A stretch of 64,000 nt of DNA from Pseudooceanicola sediminis. Lineage in GTDB: Bacteria > Pseudomonadota > Alphaproteobacteria > Rhodobacterales > Rhodobacteraceae. The DNA lies in the NCBI RefSeq assembly GCF_003575965.1, contig NZ_QWJJ01000014.1:62001-126000 (forward strand). The letters are read 5' to 3'. This document shows positions 47,477 to 57,962 of the stretch, piece after piece. Within the stretch, counting starts at the first letter, position 1; every line of letters starts with the position of its first letter. A program made the position numbers and the translations under genes. The notes beneath the pieces are model-generated. The model was not told the DNA's origin. It saw nothing but the letters and a program-made list of their open reading frames with translations, and made no database searches.

Positions 47477-48523
47477 TTAAGGGGCCGTCTCCTCGGCCTT
47501 GGCAAACAAGCCCGTCAGGGCCGTTTGGATGATCGAGGTCACACGGGGGCGTCGACCCGGTGAGAACGGCATTGGACGGCAAACCTCCATGGCGGCGACA
47601 CCGACGCGGGCTGTCAGGGCGCCGTTGACCACGCCTTCGCCGAACCGCCGCGACAGGCGTGCCAGCAGGTTACCCCCAAGGACCGAATGCAGCATGTCAT
47701 CGCCCATGGCCACAGCACCCGTCGCGACGAGGTGGGACATCACGGCCCGCAACAGACGCCAGCTGCCCAGCGTCCCGGATCGCCCGCCATATACTTCGGC
47801 AATGCGGCGGATCATGCGCACATTAGAACTGAGCGCGGTAATGACGTCGGCAAACGCCAGGGGCACGAGCGCGGTGACAGTGGCAACCTGGCGGGCAGCC
47901 GCCTCGACTTCGCGGCGCGCGGCAAGGTCGAGAGGGGCAAGAAGCTCCGTTTCCGTCAGGGCCAGCAGCGCGGTGGCATCGAATTGTTCGTCCCGCCGCT
48001 CCGAAAGACGCTCGACATGCCACTTCAACTCGGGTCGCGTGGCATAGAGCGCTGAAAGGCTCTTGGAAAAATCGCGTGCCTTCGAAAGATCGTCGAGTGC
48101 CGCAGCTTCGGTCGCGCGGACATGCAGATGATCCATGCGCGCCAGTCGCGCGAAGGCAGACAGTTCCTTTACCACGATAGCGAGCGCGACGAGCAGGAAT
48201 GCCGCGATGAGGGCGGCGACACCATAGCCGAGCCAGGGCGTGCTGGTGACAAGGCCGATGACGAAATTCCAGGCGGCGGTGGAGATGACAACACCGATCA
48301 GCGCAGCAAGCAGGGACCAGAACCATCGGGCCAGACGCGAGGGCTTGCGGCTCGCCAGGACGGCGGCCGAGCGCATTGCGTTCCCGCGTGTCCCATACCC
48401 TGGCTCGTGCTCGGGCACTGGCGGGGCCGCATCGGGACCCGGAATGGTGTCCTCGTTGCCATATTCGATCAAAACGGGTCCGCGTGCGCGTGGTTCCGTC
48501 TGTTTCGAAGGGGTATCGCTCAT
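47477..48523 (-). CDS. TIGR01620/YcjF-like membrane protein
   Basis: 348-residue inner-membrane protein of the DUF697/YcjF group. Proline-rich cytosolic N-terminus, two helices (about 66-92 and 97-118), then a helical C-terminal domain (VATVTALVPLAFADVITAL). It is always found with YcjX, an arrangement linked to phage-shock/envelope stress in Gammaproteobacteria. Start at 48523 overlaps the GNAT stop by ATGA. Confidence 0.88.
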   Translation of the reverse strand: MSDTPSKQTEPRARGPVLIEYGNEDTIPGPDAAPPVPEHEPGYGTRGNAMRSAAVLASRKPSRLARWFWSLLAALIGVVISTAAWNFVIGLVTSTPWLGYGVAALIAAFLLVALAIVVKELSAFARLARMDHLHVRATEAAALDDLSKARDFSKSLSALYATRPELKWHVERLSERRDEQFDATALLALTETELLAPLDLAARREVEAAARQVATVTALVPLAFADVITALSSNVRMIRRIAEVYGGRSGTLGSWRLLRAVMSHLVATGAVAMGDDMLHSVLGGNLLARLSRRFGEGVVNGALTARVGVAAMEVCRPMPFSPGRRPRVTSIIQTALTGLFAKAEETAP

Positions 48524-49035
48524 GCCGTATCCTGCCTGTGAACCTGAGGTTTCTGCCAGATCATCAAAACTTCGGGCAAGGCTTCGTCATTGCCGCTGCC
48601 ATCGCCATAGGCGGCCGTTGAAAACCCTTCGGCGGCGTAAAAACGTCGCGCCGTGTTGCTCTCTACTGGTGTCCAGAGCGCGAGCAGCGTGCGGGTCGCC
48701 TTTGCCTCTGACAACAGGGCGCGGCCATGTCCACGGCGGCGCGCGCGTGCATGGACATAGAGAGCATGGATCAGATCGCCTTCGCGCGCGATAAAGGCGC
48801 AAGGGCCATCGTCGTCGCAGATCAGGCGGACGGAGCCGCGCAGTACCAGCCGGACCAGCAAAAGCACATCCATCCCCCGATGGCGGACCTGCGGCATCCA
48901 ATCGGTGTCACGGGTAAAGCTCCACAGGATGCGGGCAAGCGCGGGCACATTGTATAGGCGCGCGGGCCGTGGCACGACGTCGCGCCGGGTACGATCCGTG
49001 GCAGCGGCGAAGGGACGCAACGCGCGCGCGATCAC
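48520..49035 (-). CDS. GNAT family N-acetyltransferase
   Basis: 171 residues. The acetyl-CoA loop is ALYVHARARRRGHGRALLS (R/Q-x-x-G-x-G/A pattern). The start is a GTG at 49035 that overlaps the YcjX stop (GTGA); there is no suitable ATG before MPQVRHRG. Inserted between ycjX and the ycjF-like gene with overlaps on both sides, so it is likely co-translated. Substrate unknown. Confidence 0.83.
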   Translation of the reverse strand: MIARALRPFAAATDRTRRDVVPRPARLYNVPALARILWSFTRDTDWMPQVRHRGMDVLLLVRLVLRGSVRLICDDDGPCAFIAREGDLIHALYVHARARRRGHGRALLSEAKATRTLLALWTPVESNTARRFYAAEGFSTAAYGDGSGNDEALPEVLMIWQKPQVHRQDTA

Positions 49036-50450
49036 AACCTGTCCCCGATCAGGAATTGGGCGGCACGGTCCAGGCGAATGTGTGGCGGCCCTTCGCCGGG
49101 CTTCAACGATATATCGGCAGGTGCAAAGGACATGATGGAATAATCCTCGTCCAGCCACTGATCGCCGGACAAATGTCCGCGCGTTATGCGGCTGGGATCC
49201 TCCGGCAAGGCGCCGGGATACATGGCAGCCTGCTTCCCGGTGTCCAGCAGACGGCCACGAACCGCCTGCAGGGCGGCACCTTCATGCCGGATTGTCTCCT
49301 CGACTGTGGCGCGTAGCGACGCGATGGACATGGCCTGCGTTCTGGCACCGGCAAAATCGGCACGTGAGATCGCATTGCTGACCAGGGCTTCCATGATTGC
49401 GGTCAGGCGCGCGTGCTGAGTGTGATGCAGATGATCTGCCTTGGTGGCCGCGAACAGGATCTTTTCAACGCGTTTACCCAGCAGCAGACGTGACGCCCAG
49501 GCGTTGCGGCCGGGGCGGAAGGCCGACAGGATCCCCTCCAGCCCCCTGTTGAGGTCATCGACGGCTGCGGGTCCCGCATGAATTGCCGAAAGCGCATCGA
49601 CCAGGACGACCTGACGGTCGATCCGCGCAAAGTGTTGCTGAAAGAACGGCTTCACGACGCGGAATTTATAGGCCTCGTACCGACGCTCCATCTCTCGCCA
49701 CAGGCTTTTGCGCGGCGCGCTGTCCTGTGGCGGCAGCGGTGCGAAGGTCAGCACGGGCGAGCCCTCCATTTCACCGGGCAGCAGGAACCGACCCGGGGTC
49801 ACATCGGACATGCCTTCAAGCCGCGCCTGACGCAAGTAGGCCGTATAGCTGCGGGCAAGCGCCTGGGCGTCTGGTTCCTGCCAGGTCCCGGTGGCGGCAG
49901 CAGCCCGCGCAGCATCGAGAAAGTCGGAGCCGTAGGAGCGCGCGTCCATGCGCGCCAGAACTTCGCGGGACCACTCAGCGTAGGTCTTGTCCATCAGGGG
50001 CAGATCCAGCAGCCATTCGCCGGGATAGTCGATGATGTCCAGGTGCACGGTGCGCGGCCCGGACAGACCGGCGATCAGACCCGCAGGACGCACGCGAAAT
50101 GACAGGCGCAATTCGGAAATGGTGCGCGTGCTTTCCGGCCAGTGTGGCGCAGGACCGGTCAGCGCGGCGAGGTGAGCCTCATAGTCGAAACGGGGCAGGG
50201 TGTCGTCAGGTTGGGGTTGCAGGTAGGCGGCAAGGATGCGGTTGTCAGCCTCTGCCAGCAACTGCGGCATTCTTGAACGGTTCAACAGGTTGGCGACAAG
50301 AGAGGTAATGAACACGGTCTTGCCGGCACGTGCCATACCCGTCACGCCCAGGCGAATGACCGGTTCAAAGAACGTCTCGGATAACGTGTCACCAACAGTT
50401 TCAATCTGTCGTGTTATGCCATCGGTCAGCGAGGTAATGCCAAATGCCAA
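49032..50450 (-). CDS. ycjX: YcjX-family P-loop GTPase-like protein
   Basis: About 472 residues (E. coli YcjX 465). Walker [11 protein letters not shown], and [13 protein letters not shown] as the NKxD-like specificity element (TKAD). The start is unclear: the frame lacks an early ATG. I chose the TTG at 50450 (reading as [11 protein letters not shown]) with AGGG about 8 bases upstream, because family proteins begin GLTSLSDGI; a TTG at 50513 would lengthen it by 21 residues. First gene of a coupled trio, divergent from truA. Confidence 0.88.
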   Translation of the reverse strand: MAFGITSLTDGITRQIETVGDTLSETFFEPVIRLGVTGMARAGKTVFITSLVANLLNRSRMPQLLAEADNRILAAYLQPQPDDTLPRFDYEAHLAALTGPAPHWPESTRTISELRLSFRVRPAGLIAGLSGPRTVHLDIIDYPGEWLLDLPLMDKTYAEWSREVLARMDARSYGSDFLDAARAAAATGTWQEPDAQALARSYTAYLRQARLEGMSDVTPGRFLLPGEMEGSPVLTFAPLPPQDSAPRKSLWREMERRYEAYKFRVVKPFFQQHFARIDRQVVLVDALSAIHAGPAAVDDLNRGLEGILSAFRPGRNAWASRLLLGKRVEKILFAATKADHLHHTQHARLTAIMEALVSNAISRADFAGARTQAMSIASLRATVEETIRHEGAALQAVRGRLLDTGKQAAMYPGALPEDPSRITRGHLSGDQWLDEDYSIMSFAPADISLKPGEGPPHIRLDRAAQFLIGDRL

Positions 50451-50573
50451 ACGTGTTGCCCTGCCAGTCTGTTGGGTTTTTACATAGATAGACGGGGTGC
50501 GCGCGGTTTCCAAGGTTGCGTGGCTGTGCAGGAAGGCATTGCCCGTGTCGCGCGGATTAAGTATTTGCCGGAC

Positions 50574-51356
50574 ATGCCCAGATACGCCTTGAAAATCGAA
50601 TATAACGGAGCGCCCTTCGCCGGTTGGCAGAAGCAGGCCGAGTTGCCCTCAGTCCAGAGGGCAATCGAGACCGCTCTGGACCGGTTGGAGGCAGGCGAGC
50701 ACCAGATCGCGGCGGCGGGGCGAACGGACGCCGGAGTGCATGCCCTTGGTCAGGTGGCTCATTGCGACACGACGCGCGAATGGACGCCCTTCCGTCTGCA
50801 AGAGGCCGTCAACTTTCACCTCAAGCCACATCCGATTGCGCTGGTCGATGTCGCCCCGGTCGCACCGGACTGGCACGCGCGCTTTTCAGCGCAGGAGCGT
50901 CATTACATGTTTCGCATCGTCATGCGCCGCCCCCCGGTGACGCATGAGGCCGGGTTGGTTTGGCAGGTCAAAAGGCCATTGGATATCGAACGGATGCGTG
51001 CCGGGGCGGCCCGACTGATTGGGCACCACGATTTCACGACGTTTCGCAGCACGATATGCCAGGCGAAAAGCCCATGTAAAACGCTGGATGAAATTCGGAT
51101 CGAGGAGTTCGACGGCGCGTCCGGACCGGAGATGCGCCTTTATGTGCGCGCCCGCAGCTTTCTGCACAACCAGGTTCGATCGATTGTCGGCACGCTTGAA
51201 AAGGTCGGCGTCGGGGCATGGGACCCCGAGGACGTCTCGAGGGCACTGGAGGCGCGGGATCGGGCGGCGTGCGGACCGGTCAGTCCGCCGCACGGGTTGT
51301 ACCTCGAAAGTGTCCGGTATCCCGAAGATCCGTTTGCCGGGATCTCCGGGGAATAA
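50574..51356 (+). CDS. truA: tRNA pseudouridine(38-40) synthase
   Basis: 260 residues, isomerises U38-U40 in tRNA anticodon arms. Catalytic D52 in [16 protein letters not shown]; other motifs [41 protein letters not shown]. Starts at 50574 ([10 protein letters not shown]). Converges on the DegT gene. Confidence 0.97.
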   Translation: MPRYALKIEYNGAPFAGWQKQAELPSVQRAIETALDRLEAGEHQIAAAGRTDAGVHALGQVAHCDTTREWTPFRLQEAVNFHLKPHPIALVDVAPVAPDWHARFSAQERHYMFRIVMRRPPVTHEAGLVWQVKRPLDIERMRAGAARLIGHHDFTTFRSTICQAKSPCKTLDEIRIEEFDGASGPEMRLYVRARSFLHNQVRSIVGTLEKVGVGAWDPEDVSRALEARDRAACGPVSPPHGLYLESVRYPEDPFAGISGE

Positions 51357-51502
51357 GGCGCTCCGTCTCCTGCCTGCTGTCTGTCGCCAATCGCGTTCTG
51401 CAAGATGACAGACCTTTGGCTGGCCGTCATCTTGCTTGATACGCTCACGTCAGAGGCATTTGCTGCCCTTCGACAGCAAGCTCTGCCCGCGCGAGGTGGA
51501 GA

Positions 51503-52720
51503 TCAGGTCCCGTACGCGATTTCCGCCGGTCGCATCACGTCTGCCGCCGCCGAGACAAGGGCGGCTGCGATGCTGTCGCAGTCAGCAAGTGTCAGGCGGG
51601 CAGGCAACCGGCAGTCGCAGGCGCGCATCAACATCGCACGCGTCTTCGGCAGCTCCGGCAGGTTTTCGATGAATTGCCAGTTCCAGAAGGCACGAGCATT
51701 GTCGGTCGACATGCCAAAGACCTGAACCTTGATCCCATAGCTGGCTGCGGCGGCCTGAAAGGCGAGGGTTTCCTCGTCGCTCATACCGATCAGGTTGAAT
51801 TGCAGGCTGTCAGGCGCGCGTTCCTCGGGCGCAAGTTTCGCGGGAACGTCGATCCAGGGACTTTGCGAGATGCACGCAGCCGTGTGGTCGTGGTTGCGAC
51901 GGCCATCGCTGATGCGGCGGGCGACCTCGGGCAGCTGGGCGCGTGCAATGGTGGCAGACATGTTCGACAGGCGCAGATTGTAGAGTGGCAATTGGTTCTG
52001 CCAGCGCTGCAGGGCCGTCACAAGTTCGTCAGAGTTTTCGCCTCGGCGGGCCTGGTGCTTTTTCCACATGTGTTCATAGGCGCCCGACATGATGATTGCG
52101 CGGGCCACCAGGTCGGCGTCGTCAGTGACCATGATCCCGCCTTCGCCGGAATTGATCATCTTGTAGCTTTGAAACGAGAAACAGCCGATCCGCCCGATCG
52201 TGCCGATATTCCGGCCTGCCCAGGTGGTGCCGAGGGAATGTGCGGCGTCTTCGATGACCGGAATGTCGCGCGCGTCACAAAGCGCCATGATTGCGTCCAT
52301 GTCAGAGGTATGGCCGCGCATATGAGAGATTATGACCGCCTGAACATCGTCGAGGCGCATCGTGAAATCATCGATATCGATCCGGTAATTATCGCCGACT
52401 TCGCAGAGCACTGGAATGCAATCGGCATGTACGATCGCGGAAGGAACTGCCGCAAAGGTAAAGCCGGGGATCATCACGCGCGCGCCGCGCGGCAGGTTCA
52501 GTGCCTTGAGCGACAGGAAAAGTGCAGCGGAGCAGGAGGAAACAGCCAGCGCGAAACGGCTGCCCATCATCTCGGCGAATTCGGTTTCCAGCAGGGTAAC
52601 GGGCGCGTTTTCAGGAGCCGTGTAACGAAACAGGTCGCCGGAGGTCAGCAGCCGCTCGATCTCGGCGCGGGCGGCTTCTGGGATCGGTTCGGCGTCATAG
52701 ACGTTCGGCGGCAGGGACAT
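51503..52720 (-). CDS. DegT/DnrJ/EryC1-family PLP aminotransferase
   Basis: 405 residues. PLP-lysine K187 (SFQSYKMINSGEGG), D158 (VIEDAAHS) contacting the pyridine nitrogen, and VSSCSAALFLSLKAL as phosphate-binding start. The family normally aminates keto-sugars, but SxxK with -GEGG is also found in non-sugar members; here it follows the polyamine-type genes on the same strand with a 155-bp gap, so its substrate may be an amine-derived aldehyde or ketone (inference). Confidence 0.87.
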   Translation of the reverse strand: MSLPPNVYDAEPIPEAARAEIERLLTSGDLFRYTAPENAPVTLLETEFAEMMGSRFALAVSSCSAALFLSLKALNLPRGARVMIPGFTFAAVPSAIVHADCIPVLCEVGDNYRIDIDDFTMRLDDVQAVIISHMRGHTSDMDAIMALCDARDIPVIEDAAHSLGTTWAGRNIGTIGRIGCFSFQSYKMINSGEGGIMVTDDADLVARAIIMSGAYEHMWKKHQARRGENSDELVTALQRWQNQLPLYNLRLSNMSATIARAQLPEVARRISDGRRNHDHTAACISQSPWIDVPAKLAPEERAPDSLQFNLIGMSDEETLAFQAAAASYGIKVQVFGMSTDNARAFWNWQFIENLPELPKTRAMLMRACDCRLPARLTLADCDSIAAALVSAAADVMRPAEIAYGT

Positions 52721-52875
52721 TATGTTCGGCTTTCCTGAAGGTGGTATTCGGGAAAGTTAAACGAAACCCGCCGGGATGCAAAATGAAATCTGTGTAACGG
52801 CGCGGAAAGGCTGCGCGCCGCTTGTCACCGATTTTGTGCTGTTCGGGCGGGATAGACCCGATCCCGTGTGCGAGG

Positions 52876-54180
52876 TCAGAGGCCGAGGCGGTCGCGGATG
52901 GCAAACCATGTCATCGCGAGAACCAGCAGCGGTGAACGCATGGCCGGGCCCCCTGGAAAGGGCGGTGCTGGCATTTTCGACATGGTGTCGAAACCCGCGG
53001 CCTGACCTTGGATGGCGAGGGCCATCAATTGCCCGGCATGTGTCGCCGTGCCGAGGCCATGCCCCGAATATCCCGAAGCTGTGAGGATATTGGGCGAAAG
53101 CCGGGCAAGGAAGGGAGCACGCTTCATGGTGATGCCGAGAGTGCCGCCCCACGCATAGTCTATCGCGACATCCTTGAGGTGCGGAAATATCTGCGTCATG
53201 GGCGCGCGCACCTTGGCGGCGATATCGTCAGGAAAACGGTATCCATAACTTTCGCCGCCGCCGAACAGCAGACGATGGTCTGGGGTCAGGCGGAAGTAGT
53301 TGACCACGAACTTGCTGTCCGCAACTGCAACGTCGCGTGTCAGCACCCGGTCGACGTCGTCGCCAAGAGGCTCGGTGACCGCAATGAAATTGTTGATCGG
53401 CATGACCCGGCGCGAGGGTTCCCTGTGCAGCCGCGTCATGTAGCCGTTCCCGGCAAGGATGACATGATCCGCCACTACCCTGCCCTGGGCAGTGTGCAAC
53501 GTGGCAGGCTGACCCTCATCCAGGGAAAGAACTTCGGATGCCTCGCAGATCCGCACACCTGCTGCGGTAGCAGCGCGGGCGAGGCCGAGCGCGAACCTGA
53601 GGGGATGCAGATGCGCTGCGCCGTGATCAAGGATGCCGCCAGCATAGGCGGGTGACGGGCAAAGTGCATGCGACGCGGCGGCGTCCAGACGTTCCATCTG
53701 GGTATAGCCATACCGGTCCTGCAACAGATCGGCGTAGTCGTGCAGGTGCTTGGCATCACCGGCGGAACAGCCGACCCAGGCAACGCCGGGCTTCAGATCC
53801 GCATCGATATCATGGTCGCGGATCAGGGATTTGACGAGGTTCTTCGCATCTTCGCCCAGCTGCCAGAGCGTGCCCGCATCCTCCGCGCCGAGCCATTTTT
53901 CGAGGTCGTCCTGATATGGACGTTGCCCCGATCCAAGCTGGCCCCCGTTGCGACCCGAGGCCCCGAAACCGACGCGCTGTGCTTCGAGAAGAATAACCGA
54001 AAGCCCGGCCTGGGCGGCATGGAGCGCGGCGGAGAGGCCGGTATACCCCCCGCCGACGATTGCGACATCCGCGCGCGCATCGCCTTCGAGCGGTGGAAAG
54101 GGGGGCAGCAGCGTCGCCGTTGCCGCGTACCAGCTGGGTGGGTAGGCACCTGTGGCATCGTTGGCATAAAGGAGTTTCAT
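52876..54180 (-). CDS. FAD-dependent amine oxidase, PuuB-like (DAO family)
   Basis: 434 residues. N-terminal dinucleotide motif VAIVGGGYTGLSAALHAAQ (about 38-56), FAD-binding GFGASGRNGGQLGSGQ typical of gamma-glutamylputrescine oxidase (PuuB/OrdL), C-terminal ASGYSGHGLGTATHAGQLMA. Start 54180 with GGAGG 6 bases upstream. It would oxidise a gamma-glutamylated amine to an aldehyde plus ammonia and H2O2. The aldehyde dehydrogenase step (PuuC) is not in the window. Confidence 0.9.
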   Translation of the reverse strand: MKLLYANDATGAYPPSWYAATATLLPPFPPLEGDARADVAIVGGGYTGLSAALHAAQAGLSVILLEAQRVGFGASGRNGGQLGSGQRPYQDDLEKWLGAEDAGTLWQLGEDAKNLVKSLIRDHDIDADLKPGVAWVGCSAGDAKHLHDYADLLQDRYGYTQMERLDAAASHALCPSPAYAGGILDHGAAHLHPLRFALGLARAATAAGVRICEASEVLSLDEGQPATLHTAQGRVVADHVILAGNGYMTRLHREPSRRVMPINNFIAVTEPLGDDVDRVLTRDVAVADSKFVVNYFRLTPDHRLLFGGGESYGYRFPDDIAAKVRAPMTQIFPHLKDVAIDYAWGGTLGITMKRAPFLARLSPNILTASGYSGHGLGTATHAGQLMALAIQGQAAGFDTMSKMPAPPFPGGPAMRSPLLVLAMTWFAIRDRLGL

Positions 54181-54310
54181 TGTCGGCCTCCGGTTGCTGG
54201 CCGCCTTCACGGGCGGCGACTTCGGCAAAAGTATCGGTGACGGAATTCTGAGGGCGGTGCGCGCAGGATGGCAAATGGGCCATCCCGCGGCCGCTCAAAT
54301 CTGGCGTGGC

Positions 54311-55672
54311 TCAGGCATTCAGCAGCAGGTGCTCGCGCTCCCACGGTGAAATCACGTTGAGGAATTCTTCGTACTCCGTGCGCTTCACGATCGAGTAGAC
54401 GCGCAGGAATTCGGGTCCCAGCACCTCGCCCAGGGCTGTGGCACCATCCATCACGTCGAGGGCTTCGCCAAGTGTGCGGGGGAAGTCTCCCTCTCCCTCG
54501 TAGGCATCGCCGCGAAATTGTTTCTCGGCCCGCTCCTCGTTCATCAGACCAAGATAACCCGCGGCGAGCGAGGCGGCGATGCCGAGGTAGGGGTTGCAAT
54601 CCATCCCGGCGACGCGGTTTTCGACGCGCCGGGCCTCCGGTGCGGAAATCGGGACGCGGATGCCGGTTGTGCGGTTGTCACGCCCCCATTCCAGGTTGAT
54701 CGGTGCTGCGTGATCCTTGACGTAGCGGCGGTAGGAATTGACGTAGGGTGCTAGCAGGGGGATCGCCTCGGGCAGATGTTTCTGCAAGCCACCGATGAAG
54801 GTGTAGAACGCATCCGTTTCGCCGCCTGCGGGGCCGGTAAAGATGTTCTTGCCGGTTTCGATGTCCATCACCGAGTGGTGGATGTGCATGGCCGAGCCGG
54901 GTTCGCCCGCGATGGGTTTCGCCATGAAGGTGGCAAAGCAATCGTGGCGCAGCGCAGCTTCGCGGATCAGTCGCTTGAAATAGAAAACCTCGTCCGCGAG
55001 TTTCACCGGGTTGCCGTGGCGCAGGTTGATTTCCAGCTGGCCGGCGCCGCCTTCCTGGGTGATGCCGTCGATCTCGAACCCCTGGGCCTCGGCAAAGTCG
55101 TAGATGTCGTCGATGACGGGGCCGAATTCGTCGACCGCCGTCATGGAATAGGCCTGTCGGGCGGCGGCGGGGCGACCCGAGCGGCCCATCATCGGCTCGA
55201 TCGGCTTGGCCGGGTCGATGTTGCGCGCGACGAGGTAGAATTCCATTTCGGGGGCAACCACGGGCTTCCAGCCTTGGGCGGCGTAGAGGTCGCAGACCCG
55301 TTTCAGGACGTTGCGTGGGCTGAAGGGGATCGGGCGGTCCTTGCGATCATAGGCGTCGTGAATGATCTGCAGGGTCCAGTCGCCGGTCCAGGGGGCGGCC
55401 GTCGCGGTAGAGTAATCAGGCTTGAGGATCATGTCCGGTTCGGTGAAGCCTTCGGCCCCCGCGGCATCGGACCAGTCGCCGGTGATCGTCTGGAAGAAGA
55501 TAGAGTTGGGCAGATGAAAGTATTTCTGCCGGGTGAACTTGGTGGCCGGCACGGCCTTGCCACGCGCGATGCCGGGCAGGTCCGAGATAATGCACTCGAC
55601 CTCGTCCAGGCGGCGGTTCTCCAGGTATTCCTGGGCGCTTTGCGGGATTTGTGTGGTCCAGTCGTCAGTCAT
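54311..55672 (-). CDS. Glutamine synthetase-like gamma-glutamyl-amine ligase (PuuA-like)
   Basis: 453 residues, GS fold. ATP/metal motifs: APEMEFYLV, GGAGQLEINL, MHIHHSVMDI, and the arginine segment NRTTGIRVPISAPEARRVENR. The adenylylation tyrosine motif of GlnA is absent. Residues near DLPGIARGKAVP match PuuA-type ligases that glutamylate amines rather than ammonia. Translationally coupled to the amidotransferase gene (ATGA overlap). Confidence 0.9.
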   Translation of the reverse strand: MTDDWTTQIPQSAQEYLENRRLDEVECIISDLPGIARGKAVPATKFTRQKYFHLPNSIFFQTITGDWSDAAGAEGFTEPDMILKPDYSTATAAPWTGDWTLQIIHDAYDRKDRPIPFSPRNVLKRVCDLYAAQGWKPVVAPEMEFYLVARNIDPAKPIEPMMGRSGRPAAARQAYSMTAVDEFGPVIDDIYDFAEAQGFEIDGITQEGGAGQLEINLRHGNPVKLADEVFYFKRLIREAALRHDCFATFMAKPIAGEPGSAMHIHHSVMDIETGKNIFTGPAGGETDAFYTFIGGLQKHLPEAIPLLAPYVNSYRRYVKDHAAPINLEWGRDNRTTGIRVPISAPEARRVENRVAGMDCNPYLGIAASLAAGYLGLMNEERAEKQFRGDAYEGEGDFPRTLGEALDVMDGATALGEVLGPEFLRVYSIVKRTEYEEFLNVISPWEREHLLLNA

Positions 55673-56349
55673 TTTGCTGTACCTTTGAATAGGGCGGCCA
55701 TGCGATCGGCCTCGGCCTGAGCCGTTGTAGGGGTGTCGACGGCGCGGGTAGCGGCCTCGATCAGATCGGGCGGCACGACGCCGGGCGCGCGGGTCGCGAG
55801 CAGAGAGGCGACGACCGGAGCGGTGAATTCGGGATGCGCCTGTACGGTGTAGATCTGGTCGCCGTACAGCAACGCCGCGTTTTCGCAGAACGGAGACGAG
55901 GCAACGACGCGCGCGCCCTGCGGCACCTGTGTCACCTGATCCTGATGCCAGGCATTCAGCGTGGCTTCGCCCAACTCTCCACTATAGCGGGTCGACCCGA
56001 CGGACCAGCCACCGGAAAACTTTTCGACTTTCCCGCCGAGCGCCTTTGCAATGATCTGGTGCCCGAAACAGACCCCGACCATCGGGCGCCCGGTGTCGCG
56101 GATGGCACGGATCAGATCCTCGAGCGGGGGGATCCAGTCGTGGTCCTCATAGGCGCCATGGCGCGAGCCGGTGATCAGCCAGCCGTCACAGGCCAGCGGC
56201 CCGTCGGGAAAGATCCCGTCGACCACCGCGTAGGTTTCGAAGGTGAAACCATGCCCGTCCAGAAGCTGGGCAAACAGTTTCGGATAGTCACCGATCGTGG
56301 CGCGCAGGTCGTCTGGCGCATGGCCGGTCTGGAGGATGCCGATTTTCAT
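55669..56349 (-). CDS. Class I glutamine amidotransferase-like hydrolase
   Basis: 226 residues. Catalytic C94 in VGVCFGHQ, H172 and E174 in QAHPEF. Stand-alone GATase1 domain, GuaA-N-like rather than the PuuD (peptidase C26) fold. By position between two glutamine-synthetase-like ligases it may cleave a gamma-glutamyl product or deliver ammonia (inference). Start at 56349 (MKIGILQTGHAPDD). Confidence 0.87.
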   Translation of the reverse strand: MKIGILQTGHAPDDLRATIGDYPKLFAQLLDGHGFTFETYAVVDGIFPDGPLACDGWLITGSRHGAYEDHDWIPPLEDLIRAIRDTGRPMVGVCFGHQIIAKALGGKVEKFSGGWSVGSTRYSGELGEATLNAWHQDQVTQVPQGARVVASSPFCENAALLYGDQIYTVQAHPEFTAPVVASLLATRAPGVVPPDLIEAATRAVDTPTTAQAEADRMAALFKGTAK

Positions 56350-56474
56350 GAAACACCGATGCTTGTCTTGCGGAGGGTAGTGGAGCGGAAGAGGGGCGGC
56401 AAGGGGCGCGCCTCGCGCTGCGTGCCATTTGGCGGCGCGACCATCGCGCCGTGCGACGGTTGCGCCGATCCGTC

Positions 56475-57791
56475 TCAGACCGTTTCGAGGTAGACCATCC
56501 AGTGTTCTTCGGGCGGCAGTTCGGCCAGGCGGCGGACCTCCTGACGTTTCGTCATCGTCAGGTTCTGGATCAGGTCCGGCGTAAAGATACGCGCCATCAG
56601 GGGATCGGTTTCAAAGCGATCTATGGCAGAGGCCCAGTCAGGCATGATACCGGGCAGATCCAGTTCGTAGGCGTTGCCGGTGATCGGTTCGGGGGGCACC
56701 ATGGCGTCTTCGATCCCGGCGAGGGCCGACCCGAGAATGGCCGAGAGCGTCAGGTACGGGTTGATGTCGCCACAGGCGACGCGGTGTTCGATGCGCCGCG
56801 CCTTGTGGGGGCCCGAAGGGATGCGAATGGCGGCTGTTCGGTTTTCGTAGGCCCAGCAGGCGCCAGTCGGCGCATGGGCACCGGGGGCAAAACGGGCGTA
56901 GGAATTGCCGTGAGGCGCCCAGAGCAGGGTGCCGCCGGGCATCCCTGCGATGCAGCCGGCCACGGCGTGACGCAACAGGTCTGTGCCCCTTGGGCCGCCG
57001 TCGTCGAAGACGTTGTTGCCATCCTCGTCGAGCACGGAAAAGTGCACGTGCATGCCGTTCCCGGAATCGTTGGGAAAGGGCTTTGCCATGAAGGTCGCCG
57101 CCATATCGTGACGCCGCGCCATGCCGCGCACCAGGCTTTTGAACAGCCAGGCGTCGTCGGCGGCAGCCATGGCGTCGCGATGTGCGAGGTTGATTTCGAA
57201 CTGCCCCAACCCTGCCTCGGAAGAGGCGGAATCGGCGGGGATGTCCATCGCGTCGCAGGCCTCGTAGAGGTCGGTCAGGAAGCTGTCGAAGGCATCGAGC
57301 TGGCGGATCGACAGAATGGCATTGCCAAACACGGGCCGCCCCGAGATCGGGTTCTGCGGCGCCGAGAGTTGATGGCCGGTATCGTCGACAAGGTAGAACT
57401 CCATCTCGACCGCCGCCTGCACGGTCCAGCCGCGCTCCGCATAGCGATCCAGAACGCGGCGCAGAGCGTGGCGCGGATCGCCCGCGAAGGGGCGGCCGTC
57501 GTCGTGGAACATCCACATCGGCACCAACGCCGAGGGGCTGTCGAGCCAGGGCATCGGCACCGGGCCATGCTCGGTCGGTTTCAGGACGCCGTCTTCGTCA
57601 CCGGTTTCGAACACGAGGGGGGAATCTTCGATGTCGGCCCCCCAGATATCGACGTTGAGGACGGACAGCGGCATCCGCGACCCTTCGGTATCAAGCTTGG
57701 CGTAGGCGCTTTGGGGCACGCGCTTGCCGCGCATCTGGCCGTTCAGGTCAGCGGCGGCAACGCGGAAGGTGCGAAACTGGTCAAATTGCAT
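56475..57791 (-). CDS. Second glutamine synthetase-like ligase
   Basis: 438 residues. GS motifs: AAVEMEFYLVDD, SEAGLGQFEINLAH, GMHVHFSVLDEDG, ENRTAAIRIPSGPHKARRIEHR. It starts at 57791 (MQFDQFRTFRV) with a weak ribosome-binding site. It differs clearly from the 54311 paralogue (for example RGKRVPQ versus RGKAVPA in the N-terminal domain), so it probably has a different amine substrate rather than being a duplicate. Confidence 0.9.
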   Translation of the reverse strand: MQFDQFRTFRVAAADLNGQMRGKRVPQSAYAKLDTEGSRMPLSVLNVDIWGADIEDSPLVFETGDEDGVLKPTEHGPVPMPWLDSPSALVPMWMFHDDGRPFAGDPRHALRRVLDRYAERGWTVQAAVEMEFYLVDDTGHQLSAPQNPISGRPVFGNAILSIRQLDAFDSFLTDLYEACDAMDIPADSASSEAGLGQFEINLAHRDAMAAADDAWLFKSLVRGMARRHDMAATFMAKPFPNDSGNGMHVHFSVLDEDGNNVFDDGGPRGTDLLRHAVAGCIAGMPGGTLLWAPHGNSYARFAPGAHAPTGACWAYENRTAAIRIPSGPHKARRIEHRVACGDINPYLTLSAILGSALAGIEDAMVPPEPITGNAYELDLPGIMPDWASAIDRFETDPLMARIFTPDLIQNLTMTKRQEVRRLAELPPEEHWMVYLETV

Positions 57792-57962
57792 AGGGGACTC
57801 TGTCTGCGCATGCCGATGGACCGGCACACTGGAAACCTTTTCGCAGCCCTGGCTTGGCGGGCGGCGGGACATCGTGTCAAACGCTCAGGACGCCCAGGGA
57901 GGGCGGGCCTGCCGATTGGCAGAGGATGGGGTGTCCGGTGAGAGATACGCCTGAGTCATACC

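Noticed and set aside
46927-47505. A 192-codon open frame on the minus strand
   Set aside because: It partly overlaps the start-distal end of the ycjF-like gene in another frame, has no ribosome-binding site and its Arg/Ala/Ser-rich translation looks like a by-product of high GC.
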